DNA of 64,000 nucleotides from Clostridiales bacterium (lineage in GTDB: Bacteria; Bacillota; Clostridia; Oscillospirales; Acutalibacteraceae): the NCBI GenBank assembly GCA_012839345.1, contig DUNN01000003.1:62001-126000 (forward strand), read 5' to 3'. Below are positions 1-10,367 of the stretch, piece by piece. Below the pieces are notes generated by a model, which saw only the letters and a program-made list of their open reading frames with translations, searched no databases and was not told the DNA's origin. The first letter of the stretch is position 1; each line of letters begins with the position of its first letter. The translations under genes and the position numbers were made by a program.

Positions 1-357
1 GGGCCGCTTGGGCTGTGCACCGGGGGAGAGAATCAGCTTGTCATAGCTTTCTACATAGGTGCTTCCGTCCCGATGATTTATAACGTTAACAGTCTTTTGC
101 TCCCGGTTGATTTGGACAACCTCCTGCATGGTGCGAACATCCACGCCAAAGCGCCTGCGAAGCAGCTCCGGCTGAGTGACGATGAGATTTTCTTTTTCGC
201 GGATGGTTCCGCCAATATAATATGGAAGCCCGCAGTTTGCGTAGGAAATATATTCGCCCTTTTCAAACAGGATGATTTCCGCGTCCTCGCTCAGGCGGCG
301 CAGCTTTGCCGCTGCACCTGCACCCCCTGCGACACCTCCAACAATCAGTACTTTCAT
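1..357 (-). CDS. FAD-dependent oxidoreductase, CoA-disulfide reductase-like (N-terminal part; truncated by window edge)
   Basis: Reverse-complement reading from ATG at 357 gives MKVLIVGGVAGGAGAAAKLRRLSEDAEIILFEKGEYISYANCGLPYYIGG...; FAD-binding Rossmann motif and SYANCGLPYYIGG active-site Cys context. Open to the window edge, so absent from the ORF track. Confidence 0.85.
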   Translation of the reverse strand, partial: MKVLIVGGVAGGAGAAAKLRRLSEDAEIILFEKGEYISYANCGLPYYIGGTIREKENLIVTQPELLRRRFGVDVRTMQEVVQINREQKTVNVINHRDGSTYVESYDKLILSPGAQPKRP

Positions 358-607
358 AGAACAGCCGCCTTTCTGTTTATATCGAAATTTCTTCGAACAA
401 GGCTCTTGTGAGATCCGAATCGGCGTGTGAGGTATGTTTCCTTGTATCCGGACCGGGGCTTTGCTCTGAAGAAAATGAATTTGCATCCACAATCGAGCAA
501 ATTTCTTTGCTTCTATTTTAAGAAATCCCGATTGCTTTTTCCGTGACTTTATCACGAAGGCGGTTCATTCGGATGGAGTGGTGCTGCCTATGTGGTACGG
601 TTTATAA

Positions 608-634
608 AAATGCCGCCGGTTTTACCGGCGGCAT
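608..634 (-). terminator. Rho-independent terminator-like hairpin
   Basis: ATGCCGCCGGT-TTT-ACCGGCGGCAT perfect 11-bp stem; a T-tract follows on the minus strand. Confidence 0.6.
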
Positions 635-880
635 CGAAAAGAGGATGATATGGTCTTCAATCAGCGGGGTCAGCCAGCATCGGGGAAATTCCCGAAGTGG
701 TTACGGCAGATAAAAAATCGAGCTGCAAATGCTTTTCTTGCTGCTTTTGATGACATTTTTATGGGAAGACAGGCAGAATTTGCGTGAAAAAATCTATTTC
801 CGGAAATTATTACCCGGGAAATGAAAGCCAAAATAGAAGAGCCTGTCCAAACACTGCTGGTTCAGAGGCAGGTTGTCCGG

Positions 881-3508
881 CTAGTCCACAATACTTTCGT
901 CGGTCCGTTTTAAAATATCGATCATCCGCTCTGGAAATTCCTCATCGTAGCCGGCACAGGCGTATGCCACGCAGGGCCCGGGGCGGACAATGAGAGTCAG
1001 CGGGTAAAGGCCCTGTTCCAGTCCGAAACGGTTGACAAGAAGCTGTGCGGTATCGTCAAAATCCGCACTGTAAATCTCGATAAACGGCAGTTCTCTGCAG
1101 GCGAAAGCTACCGTTGGGTCCTTTTGCAGGGGATAGTCCGGGAGGATGAGGAGCACCTTGCAGTTTAAGCTGCTGATTACGGACCGCAGCGAGATGAAAT
1201 GCAAAAGAAGGCGGTCTGTGTCCGGTGTATTTTCCTGGAACCAGATTAGCACAGCGGGTTGATCTTTTACAATTTCATTCACCATTTCCGAACGGAAATG
1301 CATATCGTGCAGGCGGAACGGCGCCAGGGGCACACAGCCCGTTTCCTCCTCCGGACGGAGGTTGTGACACTTCAGTTCCAGCCGTTCGGATTCCCCGCTT
1401 TTCAGCTGAAACACCGTTTTTATGCAGTACAGGTTTTCGTTTACCCCGCGAACGGCGGTAATCAGCCGGTAGCACCCCGGCCGAAGCGAAAGTTCCAACT
1501 CTCCGTTTTCCGACCAAGATGCACCATCCAGATTTAACGTATGATAAGACCCGTCTTTCAACACAGCCAAGGTCCAGTGCCTGCGGTAAACGCGGAACCG
1601 GCTCCCACCGGAAAGAATTAGATTTGCGTTGGGTACCCGTCGGGAGGGCTTTTCGTTCACGGAATGAAACGAGCCGTTGAAAAAGTACTCGGCCGAACGG
1701 TCCACCGGATTTAGACGTGCGGGATACCCGAATGTGCGGCAGATGGCCACAAACAAAATCCTGCGGCCGGTTTCATCCATTAAGCCGGTTTTCAGCATGC
1801 TAAGCGGGGACGCATTGTACAGGGACGGTTCAGTCAGGCAGGGGATTTCCCTGATGTATTTCCACAGCAGGCGGGGATCCTTCCGCAGAATGCCGGCGTG
1901 GGCGCCCAGCTGGGCAATGATTCCGGAACGGTAGGCGGTAATCGGTTCTTCCGCAATTCTGGGGTTCATTAGATTTTTGAGATACAGTTCGTAATCATAC
2001 CGCTCACGAAACGGGAGGGACGTCTGAAAATGATCGTTCAGTACGGCGGCGTTGGTGTTGCACAGGTCGCAGTCTGAAAGGGTTTCCAGAAAATCAAGCT
2101 TCAGCGTGCGGGTATCCGCATTAAAAAAGGCAAGTAAAAACCGATTGATTTCATCAAAATTTCCCTTGGCGCGGCTCAGTAAATTCAGCGTGCGTGCGGG
2201 TTGGTTATAGCGGGCAACCAGAGCTTTGGCTTCTTCCTCTTTAAACTGGCGGGCAAGCACTTCCTTTCGGGCCTGTGCCGCCCATTCGTTTTCGCCCCTG
2301 GCGTTTGCTCGCTGTATGTCGGTCAGCGGGATGAAAAATTCCGCTGCATCTTTGGGGGGAATCATCACAAACTCTTTCTTATAGGAGGGTTCTTCCCGTG
2401 CCGCCTGCGAAAAATCGAGAGCCACATGATCGGATTCCCCGGTATGAACAAAGGCTTCCACGAAACGGTCGCCTTTCCGGGCGTGAATATGGATGCTTCC
2501 ACAGCCGATGGTAAGCGAAGCACTGCCGGTTTCATCCGTTACTAACGACAGTGCCGGATGTAGTTCTGACCCGTTCAGGATTTCAAAATCAATAACGACC
2601 CCGGCAACCGGGCCGCCCTCGGTAACGGTTAGGGACAACCGCTTTCCGACGGCATAGCGGTTGAGTACATTGACCAAAATCGTGCGTTTTCCACAGAAAA
2701 TGACTTCCTCCTCCGCCGGGGGCAGAAAGGCGGATGTGAAAAGGAACATAGCCCGGGCAGCGTTCCCGGCGAACCAGTTTTGGTTGATGAGGGGGCCGGG
2801 GCGGCAGGCCTCGATGAAGTGCCAGCTGCCCTGTGCCCAGAATTCCACCCAGCACAGACCGTGCTCTCGGTGTGCCCAGGCGGGCGTGAAGACCACCCGG
2901 GCGGGAATTCCCACACTGCGCAGCGCGGTGACTTCCAAGGTGGAGAGCTGCCGACTGTTGCCGCCGCCGGCTTTCAGAATGCCGATTGGGCTGAACCCTG
3001 TTGCCGGAAAGGGTTTGTATTCCACATGTTCCGCGCACCAGGCGTTCACCGCAAGGGCGGCCTGAAAAAGGTCCTTTCCACGAACCCGGTCCTGCAGTGC
3101 CTGATAAAAAAAGGCGCGGCTGTTTTCCACCCATTCCAGATCCGCTCTGTAATTCAGCACATAATTCAGGCGGATATCCTCCGGAATGGGTTCACCCCAG
3201 TCGGTTTTCTGCTCCAAAGAAAGACCAAATTCCGCGATTTTCCGGAGCAGTTCAAAATCGTATTCGCCCACGTCCTTCATCGGCATGGAGCCATAATAAA
3301 ATTCCATGACCGTAAGAAGATCCCCCGTGCAGCGATCGATTTTTTCGCGGATTTCGTCTTCACAGAGCCCCAAATCACCGATCCCATCCAGAAAACGGCG
3401 GTGAATCATTAATTTTAACGGGTCGGTAAACAAATCCCGATACCTCCTGATGATATGACGTCCGGCTGAAACGGTTTCGGCGTGCCGCTCGAAAAGGGAG
3501 AGAGCCAT
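881..3508 (-). CDS. Transglutaminase-like domain protein with thioredoxin-like C-terminal region
   Basis: 875-aa ORF; GGGNSRQLSTLEVTALRSVGIPARVVFTPAWAHREHGLCWVEFWAQGSWHFIEACRPGP resembles the transglutaminase core (here S in place of Cys near the GGGNSRQ segment, then H and D/E context). Confidence 0.75.
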   Translation of the reverse strand: MALSLFERHAETVSAGRHIIRRYRDLFTDPLKLMIHRRFLDGIGDLGLCEDEIREKIDRCTGDLLTVMEFYYGSMPMKDVGEYDFELLRKIAEFGLSLEQKTDWGEPIPEDIRLNYVLNYRADLEWVENSRAFFYQALQDRVRGKDLFQAALAVNAWCAEHVEYKPFPATGFSPIGILKAGGGNSRQLSTLEVTALRSVGIPARVVFTPAWAHREHGLCWVEFWAQGSWHFIEACRPGPLINQNWFAGNAARAMFLFTSAFLPPAEEEVIFCGKRTILVNVLNRYAVGKRLSLTVTEGGPVAGVVIDFEILNGSELHPALSLVTDETGSASLTIGCGSIHIHARKGDRFVEAFVHTGESDHVALDFSQAAREEPSYKKEFVMIPPKDAAEFFIPLTDIQRANARGENEWAAQARKEVLARQFKEEEAKALVARYNQPARTLNLLSRAKGNFDEINRFLLAFFNADTRTLKLDFLETLSDCDLCNTNAAVLNDHFQTSLPFRERYDYELYLKNLMNPRIAEEPITAYRSGIIAQLGAHAGILRKDPRLLWKYIREIPCLTEPSLYNASPLSMLKTGLMDETGRRILFVAICRTFGYPARLNPVDRSAEYFFNGSFHSVNEKPSRRVPNANLILSGGSRFRVYRRHWTLAVLKDGSYHTLNLDGASWSENGELELSLRPGCYRLITAVRGVNENLYCIKTVFQLKSGESERLELKCHNLRPEEETGCVPLAPFRLHDMHFRSEMVNEIVKDQPAVLIWFQENTPDTDRLLLHFISLRSVISSLNCKVLLILPDYPLQKDPTVAFACRELPFIEIYSADFDDTAQLLVNRFGLEQGLYPLTLIVRPGPCVAYACAGYDEEFPERMIDILKRTDESIVD

Positions 3509-3788
3509 TCGTACGGTCTGAATTAAAAATCGCTGATGAAGTCGTAAACACCAGTGGTTTCTGAATTAATTTTGTCACATAATTAGAAAAATATAATAGA
3601 TAAAGTTGCAACATTATCCGAATCTAACCCTTATATCGTATATCGGTCGCTTTTCATAAAAACTTTAGAACAGAAAAGTGCACCATGGGGCTGCCATTGA
3701 AAAAGGAGGTGCACTCGTCTATAATGGGTATGAAATTGCAGAAGCCAATCTTTCAGGTAAGGATTGTGCAATAGAAAGGTGTGATTTT

Positions 3789-4340
3789 ATGTATGAAGAC
3801 ATCGCCGACCAGGCACGAAAGGCAACGGAAGAACTGCTGGAAGCCGCGAAGCTGAACCGCGGGGACCTGTTTGTGGTCGGTTGTTCTTCCAGCGAGATCG
3901 CGGGGCACCGGATTGGTACGGATTCCAGTGTGGAAATCGGGGAAACGGTGTTTCAGGCGATTTATTCGGTTTTGAAAGCACGGGGAATATATCTTGCCGC
4001 GCAGTGCTGTGAGCATTTAAACCGCGCAATTATTCTGGAAGAAGAAGCCGCGCGCAAATACGGTTTGGAACCGGTCAACGTGGTTCCCCAGCCTAAGGCG
4101 GGCGGGTCGTTCGCCACTGCGGCATACCGGGGGATGGAGCACCCTGTTGCGGTGGAGGAGATTTCCGCGCGGGCCGGAATGGATATCGGTGGAACGCTGA
4201 TCGGCATGCATTTGGCGCGCGTTGCCGTACCGGTGCGGCTGTCTATTGATAAAATTGGGGACGCTCCGATTCTGTGTGCGAGAACCCGTCCGAAATTTAT
4301 TGGGGGAGAACGGGCGCATTATAATCCGGACCTGATGTAA
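3789..4340 (+). CDS. TIGR01440 / UPF0340 (YwlG-like) family protein
   Basis: MYEDIADQARKATEELLEAAKLNRGDLFVVGCSSSEIAGHRIGTDSSVEIGE...; internal ATG at 3789 preceded by a GAAAGGTG-like RBS is preferred over the longest ORF start at 3678. Confidence 0.85.
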   Translation: MYEDIADQARKATEELLEAAKLNRGDLFVVGCSSSEIAGHRIGTDSSVEIGETVFQAIYSVLKARGIYLAAQCCEHLNRAIILEEEAARKYGLEPVNVVPQPKAGGSFATAAYRGMEHPVAVEEISARAGMDIGGTLIGMHLARVAVPVRLSIDKIGDAPILCARTRPKFIGGERAHYNPDLM

Positions 4341-4350
4341 CGGCGAAAGG

Positions 4351-4398
4351 AAGAAAAAAGGTGCTGCAGAATGAACAGAAGTTCATTCTGCAGCACCT
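4351..4398 (-). terminator. Intrinsic terminator of the MCP gene (18-bp perfect stem)
   Basis: AGGTGCTGCAGAATGAAC-AGAA-GTTCATTCTGCAGCACCT (4359-4398); T-rich tract follows on the minus strand. Confidence 0.85.
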
Positions 4399-4418
4399 CT
4401 CTCATAACCGGGCAGGGT

Positions 4419-6479
4419 TCAGGCGGATTTCCCGGAGGGAATGGGCTCTGCCGAAGTCCCAGGTTTTGCTGGAAGCGGCTCCTGACCGACATCCTTTCGG
4501 ATGCGGAACTTCGAAACATGGTCGAGAAGCATCTCAGCTTGTTTGGAAAGATCCTGGCTGGCGGCGGCATTTTCTTCCGCAGAGGCAGAATTGGTCTGTA
4601 CCACGCCGGAAATTTGGTCGATGCCGCTGGTGATCTGCGCCACGGCGTCTGCCTGCCGGCTGGTCGCAACGGAAATTTCGGCGATCCGCTCGGAAGTTTG
4701 CTTTGTACCCTCACGGATTTCCTGGAAGGACTGCGCGGTGGCGTTCGCGTTTTTCACGCCGCTGTCCACCAAAGCAACCGTGGTTTGAATCAGTTCGGTC
4801 GTCTGTTTTGCTGCTTCCGCACTGCGGCTTGCCAGGCTGCGAACTTCATCAGCCACCACGGCGAAGCCCTTGCCTACCGAACCGGCGCGTGCGGCTTCTA
4901 CCGCTGCGTTCAGTGCAAGAATATTTGTCTGGAATGCAATATCTTCAATGGTTTTTATAATATCTCCAATTTTTGTGGAGGCTTCGCTGATGTCATCCAT
5001 CGATTTCATCATGGCTTCCACGTTATGGTTGCCGGCTTCCACCTGCTCAAAGGACTTCTGTGCGGTTTGATTGGCCACCAATGCGTTTTGGGCGGTCTTC
5101 TGCACTTGTTCGGAGATTTCCGCAACGGTGGCGGAAAGCTCTTCTGTGGTGCTGGCCTGCTCTGTAGCGCCCTGCGATATGGCCATGGCCGCGCTGGAGA
5201 TTTGGTCCGCGCGGGACGACACAGCCTCCGATGCGCGGTTAATATCCAGAAATACGCCGTTGAGCGAACGAGTAATTTGATTGAGCGCGTTTTTAATCTC
5301 TGTAAAATCGCCACGGTAGTTTCCGCGGGCGGATACGGTTAAATCGCCGGCGGAAATGGCGCTGAGTACCTGACGGATTTCCCCTACATAGGATTGCAGG
5401 CTGTGTACGGTGTTCAGCAGGGCGGAAACAACCTGGCCGACCTCATTTTCCGACTGCACCGTTATGGCTACTGCGTCGGGGTCGGTAATCCCGATTTCCC
5501 CGCGCTCCATGTTGTTTGCCAGGCGGACGACCTCCATCAGCGGACGCTTGACTTTAGCGGTGACAAAAATGCGAAGGATGATAATGGCGGCGATAATCAG
5601 AAGAATGGTGATGGATACGCACAGCAGCACGTTGGTCCGGAAAGTCTGTTCCTGCGTGCTGATATTTATCCCTGCAAACAGGGCGCCGACGGCTTTTCCG
5701 TCCGGACCTTTTATCGGAATATAGTCCACCATATGGTTAATCCCAAGAATATCCGTCTTCCCCAGATATTCCTGATTCGATTTCAGAACGGTCTGCTTCA
5801 CATTTTGGGGCATTTTGGTTCCGGTCTGGCGTTGGGAATCCTTTGTGATAGTCGTATTGACCCGCTCGTCCCCATAAAAGACCGTAAATTCACAACCGGT
5901 GTAGCTTTTCAACAGATCGAGCGTGTCGGTAACCAGGTACGAGCGCATGGTGGAAATAACGCCGATCAGGGTGCCGTTGTCCACCAGCGGCTGACCATAG
6001 CAGATGCACAGGTTTTTGTCCGTTACCACTTCGTTGGTAAGGGTGCCTTTTTGCTGTAAGGCGCTTTGAACATGTGCCATTTGGGCTAAGTTCTTCGGAA
6101 CAAAATCCGTGGTGGAACTGCTGAGCAGATTTCCCTGCGCATCGGTGACGAACGCATAGCTCAGCCCGTAGGTGCGCACCGAATTTTGTAATAGCTCCGC
6201 CATGTTATAGCTATTTTTTTCTTTGACCGCGTTTACCAGGTCTTGACTGTTCGAAAGGCTGGTGGCGGCGCTTTCTGCCATTGTTTCATAGTTCTTCATT
6301 GTGCTGGAAAGGCCCTTCAATGCGGTGCGGCTTTCCTGCTCGTAGGAATTTTCAAACGCGTTATTGGAGGAAACCAGCACAACGGAGGCCACCACTGTCA
6401 CAATAAGGGCCAGACAGACGGTGAAGAAAACGGATAAAACACTGCTTAGGCTTTTTAGTCTTCTTTTCAATACAACCAC
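4419..6479 (-). CDS. Methyl-accepting chemotaxis protein (cache-type sensor, HAMP, MCP signalling domain)
   Basis: 686 aa; N-terminal TM, extracellular sensor, second TM, HAMP, hairpin signature [44 protein letters not shown]. Confidence 0.95.
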   Translation of the reverse strand: MVVLKRRLKSLSSVLSVFFTVCLALIVTVVASVVLVSSNNAFENSYEQESRTALKGLSSTMKNYETMAESAATSLSNSQDLVNAVKEKNSYNMAELLQNSVRTYGLSYAFVTDAQGNLLSSSTTDFVPKNLAQMAHVQSALQQKGTLTNEVVTDKNLCICYGQPLVDNGTLIGVISTMRSYLVTDTLDLLKSYTGCEFTVFYGDERVNTTITKDSQRQTGTKMPQNVKQTVLKSNQEYLGKTDILGINHMVDYIPIKGPDGKAVGALFAGINISTQEQTFRTNVLLCVSITILLIIAAIIILRIFVTAKVKRPLMEVVRLANNMERGEIGITDPDAVAITVQSENEVGQVVSALLNTVHSLQSYVGEIRQVLSAISAGDLTVSARGNYRGDFTEIKNALNQITRSLNGVFLDINRASEAVSSRADQISSAAMAISQGATEQASTTEELSATVAEISEQVQKTAQNALVANQTAQKSFEQVEAGNHNVEAMMKSMDDISEASTKIGDIIKTIEDIAFQTNILALNAAVEAARAGSVGKGFAVVADEVRSLASRSAEAAKQTTELIQTTVALVDSGVKNANATAQSFQEIREGTKQTSERIAEISVATSRQADAVAQITSGIDQISGVVQTNSASAEENAAASQDLSKQAEMLLDHVSKFRIRKDVGQEPLPAKPGTSAEPIPSGKSA

Positions 6480-6743
6480 TTCCCAATATAAATTCAGCTT
6501 GTTTTAGCCTAATTTTAAATTCCGCCCCGAAAAAACCGAGGGGTGGGATAATCCGAACAATTTCGCGCTTTCGCGTGCAGATTATCGGATAGTGAAAAAA
6601 GAATCCTCATTTGCTTTATCGGTTGAATTTTATGTAAATTAAGCCTATTAGGGCAAAAAAAGAATAATTTTTTGTGTGTTACTTATGAAGATTTTTAAGA
6701 TACAATTAAGATTTATGTGATAAACATACAAGGAAGGTGCCGC

Positions 6744-7190
6744 ATGAGAATTATAGAAATAACGGGGGAACGGGAGAAATACTGGGATTTATTTTTGCTG
6801 GCAGACCCGTCCAAAGACATGGTTCGCCGCTACCTTCACCAGGGCTTCCTGTTGGGTGCAGAAACGCAGGATAGGAGCATCGCCGGGGAAATTTTGACCG
6901 TCCCGGTGGGTACGAACGAATGGGAAATTAAGAACCTTGCCGTTTCCGAGGTGTTTCAGGGCAAGGGGCTCGGCAAAGCGCTGGTGGAAGCGGTTCAGTA
7001 CCGCCTGCCGAAGGGCACAGTTTTGCTGGTGGGAACGGATGACGTTTCCGGCAACGTCGGATTCTATGAATCCTGCGGGTTCTCCCGTTTCCGTACGGAA
7101 CCGGGCTTTTTTGTGAAAAACTATCCGGAACCGTTGTATGACCACGGTGCTCAGTGCATCGACATGATTTACCTGAAACAGATTCTTTAG
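6744..7190 (+). CDS. GNAT family N-acetyltransferase
   Basis: MRIIEITGEREKYWDLFLLADPS...; acetyl-CoA motif VSEVFQGKGLGKALVEAV; AAGGAAGG RBS before the ATG at 6744. Confidence 0.85.
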   Translation: MRIIEITGEREKYWDLFLLADPSKDMVRRYLHQGFLLGAETQDRSIAGEILTVPVGTNEWEIKNLAVSEVFQGKGLGKALVEAVQYRLPKGTVLLVGTDDVSGNVGFYESCGFSRFRTEPGFFVKNYPEPLYDHGAQCIDMIYLKQIL

Positions 7191-7224
7191 GCGCCCGCAG
7201 GGAACTCCGCGCAGGCTCTTCGGC

Positions 7225-8154
7225 TTAACCGATTTTGGTAACCATACAGTGGGGTAAAAGCGCACGATAATCCCTGGGAAGAATATGTGCTGCTTCCAGT
7301 GTCATAGCATTTGCAGAAGAAAGTGCAATCGCGTTTCGCAGCATATCAGCGGGGGAAAGGTCCTGCTGGAGGGAAATGCAGAAAGAAGCGACCATGGTGT
7401 CCCCACAGCCGAGGGTGTTTTTGACCGGAATGTTCGGCGCTGCGCCGCGCCACACCCCGTCCCCGCAGAGGAGCGCGGCTCCCCGTGCCCCCATGGAAAT
7501 CAACACGTACTCAATGCCGCTTTGCACCAGATGTTCCGCAAAGGAAATCATCTCACCGTCGGAGGCTTCGTCCCGTTCCATCAGCTCCAGCATTTCGCTT
7601 CGGTTTGGCTTGATGAAGCGTGGGTGTTCTTCCAGCGCTGCTTTTAGCAGAGGCCCGGAGGCGTCCACTGCCAGCGAAGCTCCGCTTTGTTTGGCAGCGC
7701 GCAGAAGCTCCCGATAATAGGGCTTGTCCACCCCGCCGGGCGCGCTTCCGCAGACGGCAACCACGCTGCTTTGCGCGGAAAGCTGAGCCACCTCGTTCAA
7801 TAGGGCGGTTCGCTCCTCGGCGGTGGTGTTGGGGCCTTGTTCCAGCAGTTCGGTGCGCCGGCCCTGCGCATCGTACAACTGAATGTTGGTACGCGTACAC
7901 TCCCGGATGGGGACCATCCGGTTTTCAATACCGTGCTCCTTCATTTTTTCTACGAAAATGGGGGCGACTTCGCCCCCCAAGAATCCGGTTGCGGTGACTT
8001 CCGTATCCAAGTCCCGCAGAACTTTGGCCACATTAATGCCCTTGCCCCCGACGGAGGTAAAAACGTTCTGGGTGCGGTTGGTCTCTCCGATTTGAATTTC
8101 CGCGACGGACAGCATTTTGTCGAATGCCGGGTTCAGTGTGACGGTTGTAATCAT
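7225..8154 (-). CDS. fruK: 1-phosphofructokinase family hexose kinase (PfkB fold)
   Basis: MITTVTLNPAFDKMLSV..., GGKGINVAKVLRDL, and C-terminal NTLGCGDTMVASF PfkB signature. Confidence 0.85.
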   Translation of the reverse strand: MITTVTLNPAFDKMLSVAEIQIGETNRTQNVFTSVGGKGINVAKVLRDLDTEVTATGFLGGEVAPIFVEKMKEHGIENRMVPIRECTRTNIQLYDAQGRRTELLEQGPNTTAEERTALLNEVAQLSAQSSVVAVCGSAPGGVDKPYYRELLRAAKQSGASLAVDASGPLLKAALEEHPRFIKPNRSEMLELMERDEASDGEMISFAEHLVQSGIEYVLISMGARGAALLCGDGVWRGAAPNIPVKNTLGCGDTMVASFCISLQQDLSPADMLRNAIALSSANAMTLEAAHILPRDYRALLPHCMVTKIG

Positions 8155-8287
8155 GTTTTATCCTCCGTATTTTCGGGTTCGCGCAGGTTCGGCGGTCGAC
8201 CGTCGAATTTTTGCAGGGCTTTTCTACATATCGTTTTGCAAATAACGGCGTAAGTAACAATCTGCCTCCTTGTGGAGGACGGGTAGG

Positions 8288-9202
8288 TCAGGTTCGGAAC
8301 TGCCGGAACACGAACCGGCCGGATTCGCTGATTTCCTCCTCGCGCCAGTTGCCGTTCGGGTTGGCACCGGGTTTCAGTGCAGCGGAGGTTTCATCGCGGT
8401 CGCCCAGCGACCAGTTGGCCCAGCTTAAGTTCCGTTCGTCCAGAAAGCGGAGCCACTCTTCCGACTCCCGAATGAACACGCCACCGTTCCCGTCTGCGCG
8501 GCTTGTACCCCACTCGCTGATAAAGATTGGGGTGCCAAGCTCTCGTGCGCGGTCAATTTTTTTCTGCAGTGGTTTGCCGTGGGTTCCAGCGTAAAAGTGG
8601 CAGGTGACCATAATGTTTGGGAAATCCAGCGGATGCTTTGCTGCGAGGTCTACATCCTGGCTCCAGGTGCTGCAGCCAACGAGAATGACTGCATTCGGTG
8701 AAAACTGCCGGATGACCGGAATGACTTCCTCTGCATAAGGGCGGACATCACGTTCCCAGGTGACGTCGCCGTTCGGCTCGTTGCAGATTTCGTACAGAAG
8801 GCCGGGTTGGCCGGCATACCGCTTAGCGGCTTCTGCAAAGAACTCCTTTGCCTCTTTTAAGTGTGTCATCGGATTGTTGTCGTACAGGATATGCCAATCC
8901 AGAATGGCATACATGTCCAGGGAAAGTGCGGTTTCCACCGCACGGAACGCGTCAGCCTTGACTTTTTCCGGGTGGGTCAGGTAACCGCCCTCATCCGTAT
9001 ACATAGCTACGCGCAGAAGGTTTGCACCGTAATCGCGGATGGTTGCGACGGAACCCTCCCCAGCGAACTGCGGTTGCCACTGAATTCCGTAGGTGCTCAT
9101 ACCGCGCAGGCGCACCGGCTGGCCGTGTTCGTTGGTCAGGTTCAGACCATCCACGTGCAACGCACCCCAGCGATGGATTCCATTTGGTATGATATTGTTC
9201 AT
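8288..9202 (-). CDS. Glycoside hydrolase family 5 (cellulase-like), no obvious signal peptide
   Basis: 304 aa; GH5-like acid/base segment LLYEICNEPNGDVTW and nucleophile segment PIFISEWGTS. Confidence 0.88.
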   Translation of the reverse strand: MNNIIPNGIHRWGALHVDGLNLTNEHGQPVRLRGMSTYGIQWQPQFAGEGSVATIRDYGANLLRVAMYTDEGGYLTHPEKVKADAFRAVETALSLDMYAILDWHILYDNNPMTHLKEAKEFFAEAAKRYAGQPGLLYEICNEPNGDVTWERDVRPYAEEVIPVIRQFSPNAVILVGCSTWSQDVDLAAKHPLDFPNIMVTCHFYAGTHGKPLQKKIDRARELGTPIFISEWGTSRADGNGGVFIRESEEWLRFLDERNLSWANWSLGDRDETSAALKPGANPNGNWREEEISESGRFVFRQFRT

Positions 9203-9242
9203 AAACAGCCTCCTATGTACCTTGAATTTGAAAAGCAGATTT

Positions 9243-9473
9243 TTACAGAATGCCTTTTACCTCCTCCAAAAGCTCCTGCTTCACAAGGATGGAGTAAACG
9301 GGACTCCGGTTGGCATGGTAGCGCGACAGAAAGGGTACTCGCCCACTTGGGCTGCACGGACTGCCGCTTTGAATTTTGGTACGGTACGGAATTGACCGGC
9401 CTTCCAACAGGTGTACCGCGCGGTAAAAAGCATCCGGGCTTGTGGTAAGATATGCTTCCCGCCAGCCAAACAT
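9243..9473 (-). CDS. Hypothetical small protein (76 aa)
   Basis: MFGWREAYLTTSPDAFYRAVHLLEGRSIPYRTKIQSG...; GGAGGTTTTTTTC upstream of the ATG at 9473 on the minus strand. Confidence 0.6.
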   Translation of the reverse strand: MFGWREAYLTTSPDAFYRAVHLLEGRSIPYRTKIQSGSPCSPSGRVPFLSRYHANRSPVYSILVKQELLEEVKGIL

Positions 9474-9731
9474 GAAAAAACCTCCTGCTTTTCCCAACTT
9501 TATTCCAATATCTAAATTATAGCATGAATTCAAAAGTTTTCCAGACGTTTCGGGATGTTTCGGAAACGAAAATAACGAAAATCGACATATGCTTTTTCAC
9601 ATTCCGATCTGCGGCGTTCATACCCACGAAAAGGTGATAGCGAGAAGTCTTTCTTTTTGGTATAATGAATAAAATGACTTTGACAGAGGTTCGAATTTTT
9701 AACAGGACTTGCTGAAAGGAGCATTGGGCGG

Positions 9732-10196
9732 ATGAAAGTAGAAAGATGTATGAAACAGGCATTTGCTATCATCGGAAAGGAAGGTTCTACACAGGAAGGC
9801 GACGGTTTCATTCAAAGGCTTTGGAAAGAAGCGAATTCTCATTTTCATGAAGTAGCGGAGCTGGCCCAACGGGATTCGAACGGAATGATTGTGGGAATTT
9901 GGGGCGCCATGTCCGATTTTTCGCATTCCTTCCGTCCATGGGAGGATGGGTTTTCAAAAGGGCTGTATCTTGCAGGGGTAGAGTGCCCGATGGATTCAAA
10001 AGCGCCCGAAGGGTGGACCAAATGGGTGATTCCGGGGTATGAATATGTTTATACGGAAAATGACGGGCACGATACGTTCTCACGGATGATCGCGTATTTG
10101 AAAGAAAACCAGCTGAACCTTGCAGGAGCGGCACACGAGTTCACCTGCCCCAAAACAGGAAAAGAATATTTGTATTTTCCGATTAAAAGATTATGA
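9732..10196 (+). CDS. GyrI-like / AraC-type effector-binding domain protein
   Basis: MKVERCMKQAFAIIGKEGSTQEG...; YLAGVECP...PEGWTKWVIPGYEYVYTE pattern typical of GyrI-like domains. Confidence 0.8.
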   Translation: MKVERCMKQAFAIIGKEGSTQEGDGFIQRLWKEANSHFHEVAELAQRDSNGMIVGIWGAMSDFSHSFRPWEDGFSKGLYLAGVECPMDSKAPEGWTKWVIPGYEYVYTENDGHDTFSRMIAYLKENQLNLAGAAHEFTCPKTGKEYLYFPIKRL

Positions 10197-10289
10197 GCTT
10201 TCCAAAAGCCCACATCCCATTCTGGCGACCGGTTGGCTTCACGGGGAAGGAACCCCGCTTCCCTCTGCGGGAAGTTTCGCGCTACGAAC

Positions 10290-10336
10290 AGACAGGCTCC
10301 TCACAAGGAATCATGTTCCTTGTGAGGAGCCTGTCT
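10290..10336. terminator. Long perfect inverted repeat (21-bp stem), probably a shared terminator between convergent genes
   Basis: AGACAGGCTCCTCACAAGGAA-TCATG-TTCCTTGTGAGGAGCCTGTCT between convergent 9732..10196(+) and 10368..10595(-). Confidence 0.7.
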
Positions 10337-10367
10337 TGCATGGCAAATTTAAAATGTTTATTTGTAT

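Noticed and set aside
73-411. 112-aa plus-strand ORF and 62-aa minus-strand ORF at the window start
   Set aside because: The oxidoreductase frame on the minus strand (1-357) explains the region.
6547-6586. GATAATC...GATTATC with inner CGCG-CTTT-CGCG as a riboswitch upstream of the MCP gene
   Set aside because: Hairpin is real but short, without a conserved riboswitch core or T-tract; insufficient support.
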